41,477 nt of DNA from Geobacter sp. (GTDB lineage: Bacteria; Desulfobacterota; Desulfuromonadia; Geobacterales; Pseudopelobacteraceae): the NCBI GenBank assembly GCA_025360785.1, contig JANYBN010000078.1, positions 1-41,477 of the forward strand. Reading direction: 5' to 3'. Positions 10,153 to 19,287 of this stretch are shown here, in pieces. The notes beneath the pieces are model-generated. The model did not search any database. It had not been told where the DNA came from and saw only the letters and a program-made list of their open reading frames with translations. The translations under genes and the position numbers were made by a program. Every line of letters starts with the position of its first letter. Position 1 is the stretch's first letter.

Positions 10153-13100
10153 ACATCTCAGCTCCCTTCATAAAACGACCGGTGGCCACCACACTCATTA
10201 CGCTCGGCATCGTGCTGGCCGGTCTGATCTCGTTTCGCCTGCTGCCGGTCGCTCCGCTGCCGCAGGTCGATTTCCCGACTATTTCGGTAAACGCCGCCCT
10301 GCCGGGCGCTGATCCCGAGACGATGTCCACCTCCGTGGCCGCACCTCTGGAGCGCCAGTTCGGGAGGATTGCCGGGGTGACCGAGATGACCTCTACCAGT
10401 TATCGCGGCTCAACCAGCATCACTCTGCAATTTGTGCTGAACCGCGATATCAACGGTGCTGCCCGCGATGTACAGGCGGCGATAAATGCCGCGCGGGGAG
10501 ACCTGCCGGCCAATCTGCCCACCAATCCGAGCTATCGCAAGGTAAATCCGGCCGATGCGCCGGTGCTGATCCTGGCGCTGACCTCCGACACTCTCGGCAA
10601 GCCGCAGATGTACGACGTGGCTTCATCTGTACTACAGCAGAAGATTGCGCAGGTTAGAGGGGTCGGTCAGGTATTCGTCGGCGGCAGCTCTCTTCCGGCG
10701 GTACGGGTCGAGCTGAACCCGCTGGCGCTCAACAAGTATGGTGTCAGTCTGGAAAATGTACGAACGGTGCTGGCAGGCACCAATGTCAATCGCCCGAACG
10801 GCCAGGTGACGCAGGGTGATAAAACGTGGAATATCCGCACCAATGACCAGCTCCGCACCGCGGAACAGTATATGCCACTGGTGTTGCGTTATAAATCAGG
10901 GTCAGCGCTCAGGCTTTCGGATGTGGCTATGGTCCGCGATTCGGTTGAAGATCTGCGCTCAACCGCCCTGGTCAACGGTAAACCGGCCATTATTCTCTTT
11001 GTTTACCGCCAGCCGGGAGCCAATCTCATCGAGACGGTTGATAATGTGCGCAATCTTCTGCCGCAACTTGAAAAGGCGCTTCCGGAAACCGTCAGGCTGT
11101 CGGTGGTTTCCGACCGCACCCCTCCCATTCGCGGATCGCTGCATGATGTTGAGTGGACCCTGATGGTGTCGGCCATGCTGGTTATTCTGGTGGTGTTCCT
11201 GTTTCTGCGCAACCTGCGCGCGACTCTCATTCCGGCGGTGGCGGTTGCCGTGTCGATTACCGGCACCTTCGCGATCATGTACCTCTGCGGCTACTCGCTG
11301 AATAACCTGTCGTTAATGGCGCTGACCATTGCCACCTGTTTTGTCGTGGATGATGCCATTGTCGTTCTGGAAAACATCACCCGCTATCGGGAACAGGGGG
11401 CATCCCCGCTTCAGGCGGCTCTGTCCGGTTCAAGGGAAATCTCATTCACGGTGATCTCCATGAGCGTCTCGTTGGGTGCGGTGTTTATCCCGATCCTGCT
11501 GATGGGAGGTGTGGTGGGACGTCTCTTCCGGGAGTTTGCGATGGTGCTCATGGCGGCGATCAGCGTCTCACTGCTGGTGTCGCTGGCCCTGACGCCGATG
11601 ATGTGCGCCACGCTTCTGAAAGCGGAAGTACCCCGGCACCGCAACAAACTCTATCTCTTCTGCGAACGGTTGCTGGTGCGGCTGCATGACTCCTACGAGC
11701 GTTCATTGATCTGGGCCCTGCGGCATTCCCTGGTCATGCTGGTTCTGATTATCGCAACGGTGGCGGTAAACGTGGCACTGTTTATAGCGGTTCCGAAGGG
11801 GTTTTTCCCGGAGCAGGACAACGGCAGAATGATGGGAAGTATCCAGGCATCGCAGGGGATCTCGTTTCAGGCCATGCAGGAGAAGCTGGTGCAGATTGTC
11901 GGCATCATCAAGAGCGATCCGGAAATTGCCTATGTGACCGGACTGACTGGCGGCGGCAGTGGCGGCGGGAGCGCTACCACCACTAATACGGCTCGTATGT
12001 TTATCGACCTTAAGCCGTTCGACCAGCGCACTGTTCCGGTCAAGGAGGTGGTCCGGCGGTTGCGCGGCAAGCTGGCACAGGTTCCGGGAGCCTCAACCTT
12101 TCTCCAGCCGGTAATGGACGTGCGGGTTGGCGGGAGGTCGAGTAACGCCCTCTATCAGTTCACCCTGCAGGGAGACAATCTGAAAGAGCTTAATCTCTGG
12201 TCACAGAAAATTCTTCAGCGGATGCGTTCTATTCCTCAGTTGGCAGATGTCAACAGTGATCAGCAGAATCGGGGCAATCAAGCATCGCTGGTCATCGATC
12301 GTCCCAGTGCCTCACGCCTGGGCATCACCCCGCAAATGATCGACAATACCCTCTATGACGCCTTTGGCCAGCGCCAGGTGTCGATCAACTACACCATGCT
12401 CAATCAGTACAGGGTGATCATGGAGGTTGATCCCGTCTTCTGGCAGAGTCCTGAAACGCTGCGCGATATTCATGTCCCCTCAACTCGCGGGGTCCAGGTG
12501 CCGCTATCCGCTTTCAGCCATTACGAATCAACGGCAACTGGCATGACTGTCAATCACCAGGGACAGGTTCCTTCCGTAACGTTGTCGTTTAACCTGCCGG
12601 CAGGGGTGTCGCTTGGAGATGCTGTCAGCGTTATTGAATCAGCTACTCGTGACATGGGTATGCCTGTAACAATACGCGGCAGCTTCCAGGGAACGGCGCA
12701 AGCATTTCAGGAGTCGCTCAAGAACCAGCCCCTGTTGATACTGGCCGCACTGGTGACGGTCTTTATCGTGCTCGGCGTGCTGTATGAGAGTTATATCCAC
12801 CCAATTACTATCCTCTCCACGCTTCCTTCGGCCGGTGTCGGTGCGGTTGCGGCTCTGATGCTGTTCAAAACGGAATTAAGCCTTATTGCCATGATCGGCG
12901 TCATTTTGCTGATCGGTATCGTCAAGAAGAACGGCATCATGATGGTAGATTTTGCCATCTCGGCTGAGCGTAGAGACGGCACAAAACCGGAGAAAGCCAT
13001 TTATGAGGCGTGCCTGCTCCGTTTTCGTCCGATCATGATGACCACCATGGCAGCTATTCTCGGGGCGCTGCCGCTTGCACTCGGGCATGGTGTCGGGGGC

Positions 13101-13274
13101 GAGTTGCGCCGACCGCTCGGCATCGCCATTGTAGGTGGCCTGATCTTCAGCCAGACCCTGACCCTCTATACGACTCCGGTGGTGTATCTCTACATGGATC
13201 GTTTCAGAATTTGGGGGGCTCGAAAAAGAGGAAAACTTTCGCAAGGGTTAGTTGAAAGGAGTCAAAATGTGTAA
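10149..13274 (+). CDS. mdtC: RND efflux pump subunit (MdtC-like)
   Basis: Second HAE1-type RND subunit, 1041 residues, paralogous to the gene before it. It starts with [20 protein letters not shown] as TM1. The relay pair D401-D402 is at the same place ([13 protein letters not shown]) and the TM10 lysine is in [15 protein letters not shown] short Gly/Ser-rich segment ([13 protein letters not shown]) lies in the second periplasmic loop. It overlaps the upstream gene by ATGA and the downstream channel gene by 8 bases, so all four genes form one tightly coupled operon. Two different RND subunits plus one adaptor is the hallmark of MdtABC rather than AcrAB systems. Confidence 0.93.
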   Translation: MNISAPFIKRPVATTLITLGIVLAGLISFRLLPVAPLPQVDFPTISVNAALPGADPETMSTSVAAPLERQFGRIAGVTEMTSTSYRGSTSITLQFVLNRDINGAARDVQAAINAARGDLPANLPTNPSYRKVNPADAPVLILALTSDTLGKPQMYDVASSVLQQKIAQVRGVGQVFVGGSSLPAVRVELNPLALNKYGVSLENVRTVLAGTNVNRPNGQVTQGDKTWNIRTNDQLRTAEQYMPLVLRYKSGSALRLSDVAMVRDSVEDLRSTALVNGKPAIILFVYRQPGANLIETVDNVRNLLPQLEKALPETVRLSVVSDRTPPIRGSLHDVEWTLMVSAMLVILVVFLFLRNLRATLIPAVAVAVSITGTFAIMYLCGYSLNNLSLMALTIATCFVVDDAIVVLENITRYREQGASPLQAALSGSREISFTVISMSVSLGAVFIPILLMGGVVGRLFREFAMVLMAAISVSLLVSLALTPMMCATLLKAEVPRHRNKLYLFCERLLVRLHDSYERSLIWALRHSLVMLVLIIATVAVNVALFIAVPKGFFPEQDNGRMMGSIQASQGISFQAMQEKLVQIVGIIKSDPEIAYVTGLTGGGSGGGSATTTNTARMFIDLKPFDQRTVPVKEVVRRLRGKLAQVPGASTFLQPVMDVRVGGRSSNALYQFTLQGDNLKELNLWSQKILQRMRSIPQLADVNSDQQNRGNQASLVIDRPSASRLGITPQMIDNTLYDAFGQRQVSINYTMLNQYRVIMEVDPVFWQSPETLRDIHVPSTRGVQVPLSAFSHYESTATGMTVNHQGQVPSVTLSFNLPAGVSLGDAVSVIESATRDMGMPVTIRGSFQGTAQAFQESLKNQPLLILAALVTVFIVLGVLYESYIHPITILSTLPSAGVGAVAALMLFKTELSLIAMIGVILLIGIVKKNGIMMVDFAISAERRDGTKPEKAIYEACLLRFRPIMMTTMAAILGALPLALGHGVGGELRRPLGIAIVGGLIFSQTLTLYTTPVVYLYMDRFRIWGARKRGKLSQGLVERSQNV

Positions 13275-14691
13275 TCCAGCAATCAGGTGCTTTTACCTGA
13301 CAACCCTTGTGGCATCATTCATGATCTCAGCCTGTTCGGTTGGTCCCGATTATGTCAAGCCGACAGTAGAAACTCCTGCTGCATTCAAGGAAGGTGATGG
13401 GTGGAAGCAGGCGCAACCGGCTGATACGCTTCTTAAGGCAAAATGGTGGGAACTGTTCAACGACTCCGACCTGAATCGGCTCGAAGAGCAGGTGTCTGTA
13501 TCAAATCAGAATATCGCACTGGCGGCGGCCAGGTTTCACCAGGCACGCGCCCTCGTGGAAGTGGCCAAGTCAGCATATTATCCATCCATGTCGGTGGGCG
13601 CTTCAGGCACGCGTTCTCTAGGGGCTACCAATGCGGGGCGAGGTCAGAATGGTGCTCAGTCGGACTTCCAGCTACCGGTTAATCTGTCATGGGAACTGGA
13701 TGTCTGGGGCCGCATCGGTCGCTCGGTTGAGGCAAGCAAAGCCGGTTTACAGGCCAGCGTTGCCGATCTAGCTGCGGTGCAGTTGAGTGCACAGGCTGAA
13801 CTGGCCTTGGACTACTTTCAGCTTCGTTCCCTGGATGCCCAGAAACGGTATCTGGATGAGACTGTCGCCAATTACCGGAAAACGGTGGATCTGATAAATA
13901 ATCGCTACTCAGCCGGAATTGCCGCAAAAGTGGATCTGCTCCAGGCAGAGACCCTGCTTAAGAGCACATTGGCCCAGATGATCGATCTGGGTGGATTGCG
14001 CGCCCAGTTGGAGCATGCTATTGCCGTTCTGATCGGGAAACCCGCTGGCGCCTTCTCGATCTTGCCTCTCCCGCTAAATGCCGCTCCGCCGCCGATTCCT
14101 TCGGCTCTCCCGTCGGAATTGCTCGAACGACGACCGGATATTGCCGCTGCGGAACGTCGTATGGCTGCTGCCAATGCCCAGATCGGCGTGGCGCAGGCCG
14201 CTTTTTATCCGACCGTCAAGCTAGGCACATCAGTTGGACTTGAAGCCTCTGACCTCTCCAAGTGGCTTTCCTGGCCGAGTCGCTTCTGGTCGATTGGCCC
14301 TACGGCTTCAGCAACTCTGTTCGACGGGGGACTGCGTCGAGCACAACATAACCAGGTTATGGCAGTTTACGACGCAACAGTAGCTTCTTATAGGCAGACG
14401 GTTCTGGACGCTTTCAGGGATGTGGAGGACAATCTTGCGGTCCTTAGAATTCTTGCTGATGAGGCCAAAGTTCAAAACGAGGCAGTAGAGGCGGCCGGAC
14501 AGACTGTGCAGATTACACAGAACCAATATCTGGCTGGTGTTGTCGGGTATCTGAATGTCGTTACCGCCCAGACTTCTGATATTGCCAACAAGAGAACAGC
14601 CATCGGGATCCTCGGCAGACGAATGATCGCCGCTGTGCAGCTGGTAAAGGCACTTGGTGGCGGGTGGACTCAGGGAAGTGAAGGCAAATAA
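13267..14691 (+). CDS. Outer-membrane efflux lipoprotein (OprM/NodT family)
   Basis: TolC-like channel protein of about 474 residues. The N-terminus is a lipoprotein signal ending in ISAC (lipid Cys at residue 23), followed by SVGPDYVKP, typical of NodT/OprM. Two outer-membrane-efflux repeats follow, with characteristic stretches ALDYFQLRSLDAQ, LLERRPDIAAAERRMAAANAQIGVAQAAFYP and LFDGGLRRAQ. The frame opens at a TTG at 13252, but ATG 13267 is preferred: AAAGGAG lies 6-7 bases before it and the lipobox is then correctly placed. It overlaps the MdtC-like gene by 8 bases. It completes a tripartite pump and makes the operon independent of a shared TolC. Confidence 0.9.
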   Translation: MCNPAIRCFYLTTLVASFMISACSVGPDYVKPTVETPAAFKEGDGWKQAQPADTLLKAKWWELFNDSDLNRLEEQVSVSNQNIALAAARFHQARALVEVAKSAYYPSMSVGASGTRSLGATNAGRGQNGAQSDFQLPVNLSWELDVWGRIGRSVEASKAGLQASVADLAAVQLSAQAELALDYFQLRSLDAQKRYLDETVANYRKTVDLINNRYSAGIAAKVDLLQAETLLKSTLAQMIDLGGLRAQLEHAIAVLIGKPAGAFSILPLPLNAAPPPIPSALPSELLERRPDIAAAERRMAAANAQIGVAQAAFYPTVKLGTSVGLEASDLSKWLSWPSRFWSIGPTASATLFDGGLRRAQHNQVMAVYDATVASYRQTVLDAFRDVEDNLAVLRILADEAKVQNEAVEAAGQTVQITQNQYLAGVVGYLNVVTAQTSDIANKRTAIGILGRRMIAAVQLVKALGGGWTQGSEGK

Positions 14692-14801
14692 AATCTTTAA
14701 AATATAGCTATAGCATTTACAATTAACTCCGCAGCTAGCAAATACCAATGCTAATGTGAAGAATGATTCGCGGCCTTTTTTGTTGCAACACATCACCACA
14801 T

Positions 14802-14858
14802 GGTTGACCAGACACATTGGAGGCCGGATTCCATCGCGAGATGAGCCTGGCCTCTTTT
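14802..14858 (+). promoter_or_regulatory. Repeated leader element, copy 2
   Basis: TTGACC, 8 bases, TGGAGGCC, with CCAG able to pair with TTGG (one G-U) across five bases. GAGGCC then pairs with GGCCTC at 14849-14854, followed by TTTT. It is in the gene-poor stretch 14692-15276, ahead of a possible very short ORF at 14903. The rest of that stretch (14692-14800) is A/T-rich with no gene I can support. Confidence 0.55.
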
Positions 14859-14902
14859 GGTTTCAGCACCATACAAAGAAAAGGGGCTGCGCATGAGGAG
14901 CG

Positions 14903-15001
14903 GTGCCGGTCATCCACAGCATGCCGCTGGCACTCTGGGTGCTGGCTGGGCTGTCGCTGCTGTTTTATATCTCGATCCGTATCATTGACACATCCCGATG
15001 A
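14903..15001 (+). CDS. Possible short single-helix membrane protein
   Basis: A 32-residue frame (GTG 14903, or ATG 14921 giving 26 residues: MPLALWVLAGLSLLFYISIR then IIDTSR). The middle is strongly hydrophobic, enough for one membrane helix, and the end is charged. AGGAG lies close before the GTG. It directly follows leader copy 2, as full genes follow the other copies, which is the main reason to list it. I do not recognise a family. It may equally be the remnant of a decayed membrane protein gene. Confidence 0.3.
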   Translation: MPVIHSMPLALWVLAGLSLLFYISIRIIDTSR

Positions 15002-15098
15002 TCTGCCGAGGTGGATCAGGCGGTTGATGTTATTGCCTCACGTATCGCAGTACTTCGATCATAAAAAATACAAAATTTATAGATATTATATTTATTTG

Positions 15099-15127
15099 TT
15101 GACATCAGGTAGTCCCCTTGGTATTGT
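15099..15127 (+). promoter_or_regulatory. Sigma70-type promoter of the encapsulin operon
   Basis: TTGACA (15099-15104), a 17-base spacer, then TATTGT (15122-15127), in a very A/T-rich surrounding. Transcription from about 15134 would give a ~140-base leader that includes leader copy 3 before the first gene at 15277. Confidence 0.6.
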
Positions 15128-15188
15128 CGGTCCCATCAACGTAATGAGCACGGATATTATTTCCGCACTCACCGTACACAACCGGCGA

Positions 15189-15255
15189 CTGACCAGAAAA
15201 ACTGGAGGTCAAGGAAAGAGCAATTTTGCTCTCAATCCTTGACCTCTTTTTTATT
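15189..15255 (+). promoter_or_regulatory. Repeated leader element, copy 3 (before encapsulin operon)
   Basis: CTGACC, 8 bases, TGGAGGTC; CCAG pairs with CTGG. The following long hairpin (GGTCAAGGA against TCCTTGACC, with an inner GAGCAA/TTGCTC stem) ends in TTTTTTATTT, an excellent intrinsic terminator form. Here the stem sequence has changed to AGGTC/GACCT while still pairing. It is 21-30 bases before the DsrE-family start codon, so it would attenuate the operon unless antiterminated. Confidence 0.65.
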
Positions 15256-15276
15256 TCTAGCGCAAGGAGAAACACC

Positions 15277-15756
15277 ATGGCCGAAAAAAACAAATTATCC
15301 ATCATCAGCATGAGCGGTGATTTCGACAAGGTTATTGCCGTCTTCACCCTGGCCTCCGGAGCGGCGGCGGTTGGCTACGAAGTCAATATCTTCTTTACGT
15401 TCTGGGGACTGAACAGCATCAAGAAGGTGACCGGGCGCAGTTTTATCGGGACCGGCTTCATGGCGCGCTTTTTCAATTTCCTGCTGGGAGGACGCAAGAG
15501 TCTGCCGCTCAGCCGTCTCAATTTCTGGGGCTTGAGCCCGATCCTGATGACCTCAATGATGAAGGGGAAAAATGTGGCGCCGCTGGAGGAGCTGTTCGAT
15601 GCTTCCAAGGCGCTGAAAGTCAACTTTTACGCCTGCGAGATGGCCATGCACGTGCTGGGATTGACGAAAGACGATTTCATACCGGAGGTGAAGGACGTCC
15701 TGGGCGTCGCTTCCTTCCTGGAACTCTCGAAAGGAGGTCAGACACTGTTCATATGA
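15277..15756 (+). CDS. DsrE/DsrF-family (DrsE_2-like) sulfur-relay protein
   Basis: 159 residues. The fold pattern (KLSIISMSGDFDKVIAVFTLASGAAAVGYEVNIFFTFWGL) is that of the DsrE-like superfamily, proteins that carry or transfer sulfane sulfur on a cysteine. A single obvious candidate Cys is C120 in NFYACEMAMHVLGL, the usual position in DsrE_2/DsrE3-type proteins. The frame reads back to 15226, but ATG 15277 follows AAGGAG and matches the family's N-terminus. It overlaps the next gene by ATGA. The pairing of DsrE-like and TusA-like genes is known from sulfur oxidisers and from persulfide handling. Here it leads an encapsulin/cysteine desulfurase operon, so it probably delivers or accepts the desulfurase's sulfur. 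The partner is inferred. Confidence 0.82.
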   Translation: MAEKNKLSIISMSGDFDKVIAVFTLASGAAAVGYEVNIFFTFWGLNSIKKVTGRSFIGTGFMARFFNFLLGGRKSLPLSRLNFWGLSPILMTSMMKGKNVAPLEELFDASKALKVNFYACEMAMHVLGLTKDDFIPEVKDVLGVASFLELSKGGQTLFI

Positions 15757-15980
15757 GCACATTCAATCTCGATATAACCAAGGAGCGATGTCCGATGACG
15801 TTTGTAAAAGCAAAACTGCATCTGGAACAACTGAAGCCGGGCGATACCACCGAAATTCTGCTGGTGGCCGGAGAACCGCTGGACAACGTGCCGCGCACCG
15901 CTACGGAACAAGGGTATCAGGTGCTGGAAAGCGTCCACGTACGAGACAATATTCATAAGCTGACAATCAAAAAGCCGTAA
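15753..15980 (+). CDS. TusA-family sulfurtransferase
   Basis: 75 residues, the normal TusA size. The hallmark CPM motif is at Cys13 (ERCPMTFVKAK), followed by the helix and the LKPGDTTEILLVAGEPLDNVPR strand pattern. TusA proteins accept persulfide sulfur from cysteine desulfurases and pass it to DsrE-like or other acceptors. It is coupled to the DsrE-family gene by ATGA, and an AAAGGAGG ribosome site lies inside that gene. It is 27 bases upstream of the encapsulin shell gene. Location in this operon suggests a role in moving sulfur to or from the compartment. Confidence 0.9.
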   Translation: MSTFNLDITKERCPMTFVKAKLHLEQLKPGDTTEILLVAGEPLDNVPRTATEQGYQVLESVHVRDNIHKLTIKKP

Positions 15981-16007
15981 GCGGCATTTTATCAAAGGAG
16001 ATCACCC

Positions 16008-17465
16008 ATGGCAGACAACCTCATCCAACGCAGTGTCACAACTTCGGTGGCCAGAAATCTGGCCAGCACCACCAAGACCGCGCCACAACTGGCATCCATC
16101 ACTCCGCGTCACCTGCTCAGCCTGCTTCCGTGGGTTCACGTTGAGGGGGGTACCTACCGGGTCAACCGCACCAGGGTCGAGCTGCCTACCGCAGAGCGCG
16201 TCGAGTTTAGTCTGTCCGACGGGGTCGCAACATTTGAGCCGCAGGCGCTCCGCAGTGTGCCGCTCTTCGCCAAGCTGTCGGACGGCATCATCGGCAAGAT
16301 TGCGGTCAGCTTCAAGACAGAAAACGTCACACTCGGGAACACGCTGGTGACCGAAGGGAAAGATCGCAACAAGTTTTTCGTCATCGCCCAGGGGCAGGTG
16401 GAAGTACTCAGCAAGGGGGTTCATGGCAGCGACCTGCGCATCGCCCTCTTGAGCGAGGGGGAATATTTCGGCGAGGCGGATCTGGTGTCAGACAAGCCGT
16501 CCGATGTCACAATTCGCACCATAAATCCCTGCGTACTGCTGACGCTGTCCCGCAAGGACCTTGATGCGCAGCTCAACAAGCATGCCGGTTTGAAGCAGGA
16601 GTTCAAGAAGGCGGTGGAAGAGCACCTGGAACTTCTGGCGGCGGTCAACAAGTATGGCGAACGCAACATCGATCTTGTGTCCGGTCTGGCCGAGAACGTC
16701 ATCATCCCGGAAACATTCGTCGATTATTCCGCTACCCCGCGGGAATACTCGCTCAGCGCCGTGCAAACGGTGGTGCGTGTCCATACCCGTGTCTCCGACC
16801 TTTACAATAATCCGTACAACCAGTTGGAAGAGCAGTTGCGCCTGACCATCGAGGGAATCAAGGAACGGCAGGAGTGGGAGCTGATCAACAACAAGAGCTA
16901 TGGACTGCTTCACTCAGTGCATCCGTCGCCCCGCATCAGCGCCCGTTACGGGGCGCCGACCCCGGACGATCTCGATGAGCTGCTGGCACTGGTCTGGAAA
17001 AAACCGGCCTTCTTTCTGGCGCACCCCAAGGCTATTGCCGCGTTCGAGCGCGAGTGCACCTGGCGTGGTGTGCCGCCGAACACGACAACGGTGTTCGGTA
17101 CGCCGGTCATTCTGTGGCGCGGCATTCCGCTGATTCCGTCGGACAAACTGGAAGTCAAGAGCCGCTATGCCCAGAACCAGTGGCTCGGCACCACAAATAT
17201 CCTGCTGGTTCGGGTAGGCGAAGAAGACCAGGGGGTCGTCGGTCTGCATCAGCAGGGGATTCCGGGAGAAATCTCGCCAAGCCTGTCGGCCCGCCTGATG
17301 GGGCTGGATAACCTGGGTGTGGCCTCGTATCTGCTGTCGCTCTACTTCTCGGCTGCCGTGCTGACCGACGATGCCATCGGCGTACTGGAGAACGTAGAGG
17401 TCGGCTACTACCATCACTACGAACATAGCGTGCCGGTTGCTTACAACTCCGGCGCGGGAATATAA
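16008..17465 (+). CDS. Family 2 encapsulin shell protein with inserted cNMP-binding domain
   Basis: 485-residue HK97-fold nanocompartment shell. Residues 1-60 (RNLASTTKTAPQ, then ITPRHLLSLLPWVHVEGGTY) match the N-arm and start of SrpI-like Family 2 encapsulins. Residues ~82-210 are an inserted cyclic-nucleotide-binding fold (LFAKLSDGIIGKIA, then FFVIAQGQVEVL and GEYFGEADLV), the mark of subfamily 2B. The shell resumes at ~225 (PETFVDYSATPREYSLSAVQ) and ends near LENVEVGYYHHYEH. The phosphate-binding cassette has Gly155-Glu156 but Pro164-Ser165-Asp166 where Pro-Arg is usual, so cyclic-nucleotide binding is uncertain. A good AAAGGAG precedes ATG 16008. The gene for the likely cargo follows 10 bases later. 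Confidence 0.92.
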   Translation: MADNLIQRSVTTSVARNLASTTKTAPQLASITPRHLLSLLPWVHVEGGTYRVNRTRVELPTAERVEFSLSDGVATFEPQALRSVPLFAKLSDGIIGKIAVSFKTENVTLGNTLVTEGKDRNKFFVIAQGQVEVLSKGVHGSDLRIALLSEGEYFGEADLVSDKPSDVTIRTINPCVLLTLSRKDLDAQLNKHAGLKQEFKKAVEEHLELLAAVNKYGERNIDLVSGLAENVIIPETFVDYSATPREYSLSAVQTVVRVHTRVSDLYNNPYNQLEEQLRLTIEGIKERQEWELINNKSYGLLHSVHPSPRISARYGAPTPDDLDELLALVWKKPAFFLAHPKAIAAFERECTWRGVPPNTTTVFGTPVILWRGIPLIPSDKLEVKSRYAQNQWLGTTNILLVRVGEEDQGVVGLHQQGIPGEISPSLSARLMGLDNLGVASYLLSLYFSAAVLTDDAIGVLENVEVGYYHHYEHSVPVAYNSGAGI

Positions 17466-17475
17466 GGTGGCCGCC

Positions 17476-19212
17476 ATGCCAGAAATCACTCCCGACCTGG
17501 TTGCCCAGGTTGCTTCACGGCTGTACAACGCGTTGCCGGGTGACCAGCCACTTCCCGGCGACGCGTCCGATTCGCGCGGGATCGCGGCAACGCTGTTTGA
17601 ACGTGCCAAACAGGAAACATCGGCGCATCCGGCGGGCTCCGACGCTGTTGGAACCATTCCGGGGAATGGCGACGCTCTTGAGCGGATTTCCCGGGTGTTT
17701 GAATCCATTAAAAGCGGCCCGGCGCACACAGCCACGGCATCGCCGTTTGCCCATGATCTGCTGCAAACGGTTCATCTGCCGCTGTCATCGTCTACACTTG
17801 GGCATCACGCCGACAACCTGGTGCGTCAGCAGACCTACAAAGATAGCGGCACCAGCCATGGTGACCTGAAAGGTTTCGTCAAAAATATCCAGTCATGCCG
17901 CCATGATCTGACCGGCAGCACCGATGCTGACGGGAATTACGCCGATCCGTTCTCCCGCCTGCTCCAGGCGTCACTGCCTAAAAGCAGCAAGTTGACGGGA
18001 AACCCGGCTTTTAACATCGCCGCCGTGCGCAGTGATTTTCCGATTCTGCATCAGCAGGTGAACGGCAAGCAACTGGTCTGGTTCGACAATGCCGCGACAA
18101 CCCAGAAGCCGCGCCAGGTTATCGAAACGCTCAGTTACTTTTACGCGCACGACAACTCCAATATCCACCGTGGCGCCCACACTCTTGCCGCGCGGGCTAC
18201 CGATGCCTTCGAAGGGGCGCGGGACAAGATCCGCGACTATCTGCATGCCGCGTCCAGCGAGGAAATTATCTTCGTGCGCGGCACCACCGAGGGGGTCAAC
18301 CTGGTGGCGAACGCCTACGGCAAGCGCTTTATCCAGCCGGGCGACGAGATCCTGCTGTCAGAACTGGAACATCACGCCAATATCGTGCCGTGGCAGATTG
18401 TCGCCAGGGAACGGGGCGCGGTGCTGCGAGTGATCCCGGTTGATGACAACGGCGAGATTGATCTGGCGGAATATCGGCGCCTGCTGGGGCCGCGTACCCG
18501 GATTGTCGGGCTGGCCCACGCCAATAACAGCCTCGGCACGGTGCTGCCGATTGCGGAAATGACCGCATTGGCAAAACGGTACGGCGCTCATGTGCTGATC
18601 GACGGAGCCCAGTCGGTGGCTCATCTGCCGGTGGATGTACAGGCGCTCGGCATCGATTTCTTCGTCTTCTCCGGCCACAAGATCTTTGCTCCGACCGGCA
18701 TCGGCGCGGTCTACGGGCGGCGTGAACTACTGGAAGAGTTGCCGCCATGGCAGGGGGGCGGCAACATGATCAAGGACGTCACCTTCGAAGAAACGATCTA
18801 CAGCGACGTGCCGGCCCGCTTCGAGGCGGGAACCCCCAACGTGGCCGACGCCCACGGCCTGGGTGTGGCGCTGGACTATGTCACACGCATCGGCCTGGGC
18901 AATATCGCCGCCTATGAGCACAGTCTGCTGGAATATGCCACCGAGAAACTCAAGGGGGTCAACGGGCTTCGCATAGTGGGCAATGCGCGGGAAAAGGTGG
19001 CGGTCACTTCATTCACCCTTAACCATAAAACAGTGCCAGAGGTGGGGAAATACCTGGATCAACACGGTATTGCCGTCCGGGCCGGCCATCATTGCGCCCA
19101 GCCGTCATTGCGCCGGTTTGGCCTGGAGGCGACGGTGCGGCCTTCCTACTCGTTCTATAACACGTTCGAAGAGATCGACCGGCTGGTACAGGCGCTGAAG
19201 CAATTGCGCTAA
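17476..19212 (+). CDS. SufS-type cysteine desulfurase with long N-terminal extension (encapsulin cargo)
   Basis: 578 residues versus ~410 for ordinary SufS. Residues ~178-578 are a type II cysteine desulfurase: PLP-binding Lys402 in FSGHKIFAPTG, LEHHANIVPW, the DGAQS aspartate, and catalytic Cys540 in GHHCAQPSLRRFG. It turns cysteine into alanine, leaving a persulfide on Cys540. Residues 1-~177 are low-complexity, rich in Ser, Gly, Ala, Pro and His, with no recognised domain. Such extensions load desulfurases into Family 2 encapsulins, so this is the probable cargo. The frame reads back into the shell gene (TTG 17437); ATG 17476, 10 bases after the shell stop with AAGGTGG before it, is preferred, though an in-frame GTG at 17467 is possible. 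Confidence 0.92.
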   Translation: MPEITPDLVAQVASRLYNALPGDQPLPGDASDSRGIAATLFERAKQETSAHPAGSDAVGTIPGNGDALERISRVFESIKSGPAHTATASPFAHDLLQTVHLPLSSSTLGHHADNLVRQQTYKDSGTSHGDLKGFVKNIQSCRHDLTGSTDADGNYADPFSRLLQASLPKSSKLTGNPAFNIAAVRSDFPILHQQVNGKQLVWFDNAATTQKPRQVIETLSYFYAHDNSNIHRGAHTLAARATDAFEGARDKIRDYLHAASSEEIIFVRGTTEGVNLVANAYGKRFIQPGDEILLSELEHHANIVPWQIVARERGAVLRVIPVDDNGEIDLAEYRRLLGPRTRIVGLAHANNSLGTVLPIAEMTALAKRYGAHVLIDGAQSVAHLPVDVQALGIDFFVFSGHKIFAPTGIGAVYGRRELLEELPPWQGGGNMIKDVTFEETIYSDVPARFEAGTPNVADAHGLGVALDYVTRIGLGNIAAYEHSLLEYATEKLKGVNGLRIVGNAREKVAVTSFTLNHKTVPEVGKYLDQHGIAVRAGHHCAQPSLRRFGLEATVRPSYSFYNTFEEIDRLVQALKQLR

Positions 19213-19287
19213 CAGGGAGAAGGAAATTATGACGCCAAGCTATGCGCAAAACGTAACGTTGACCGCAATCCATCAGGATCGGAATGC

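Noticed and set aside
16008-17465. Prophage capsid gene
   Set aside because: The HK97-like fold belongs to an encapsulin; no terminase, portal, protease or tail genes are near.
16914-17735. 273-codon minus-strand open frame
   Set aside because: Antisense to the encapsulin and desulfurase genes, which carry clear motifs in the sense frames.
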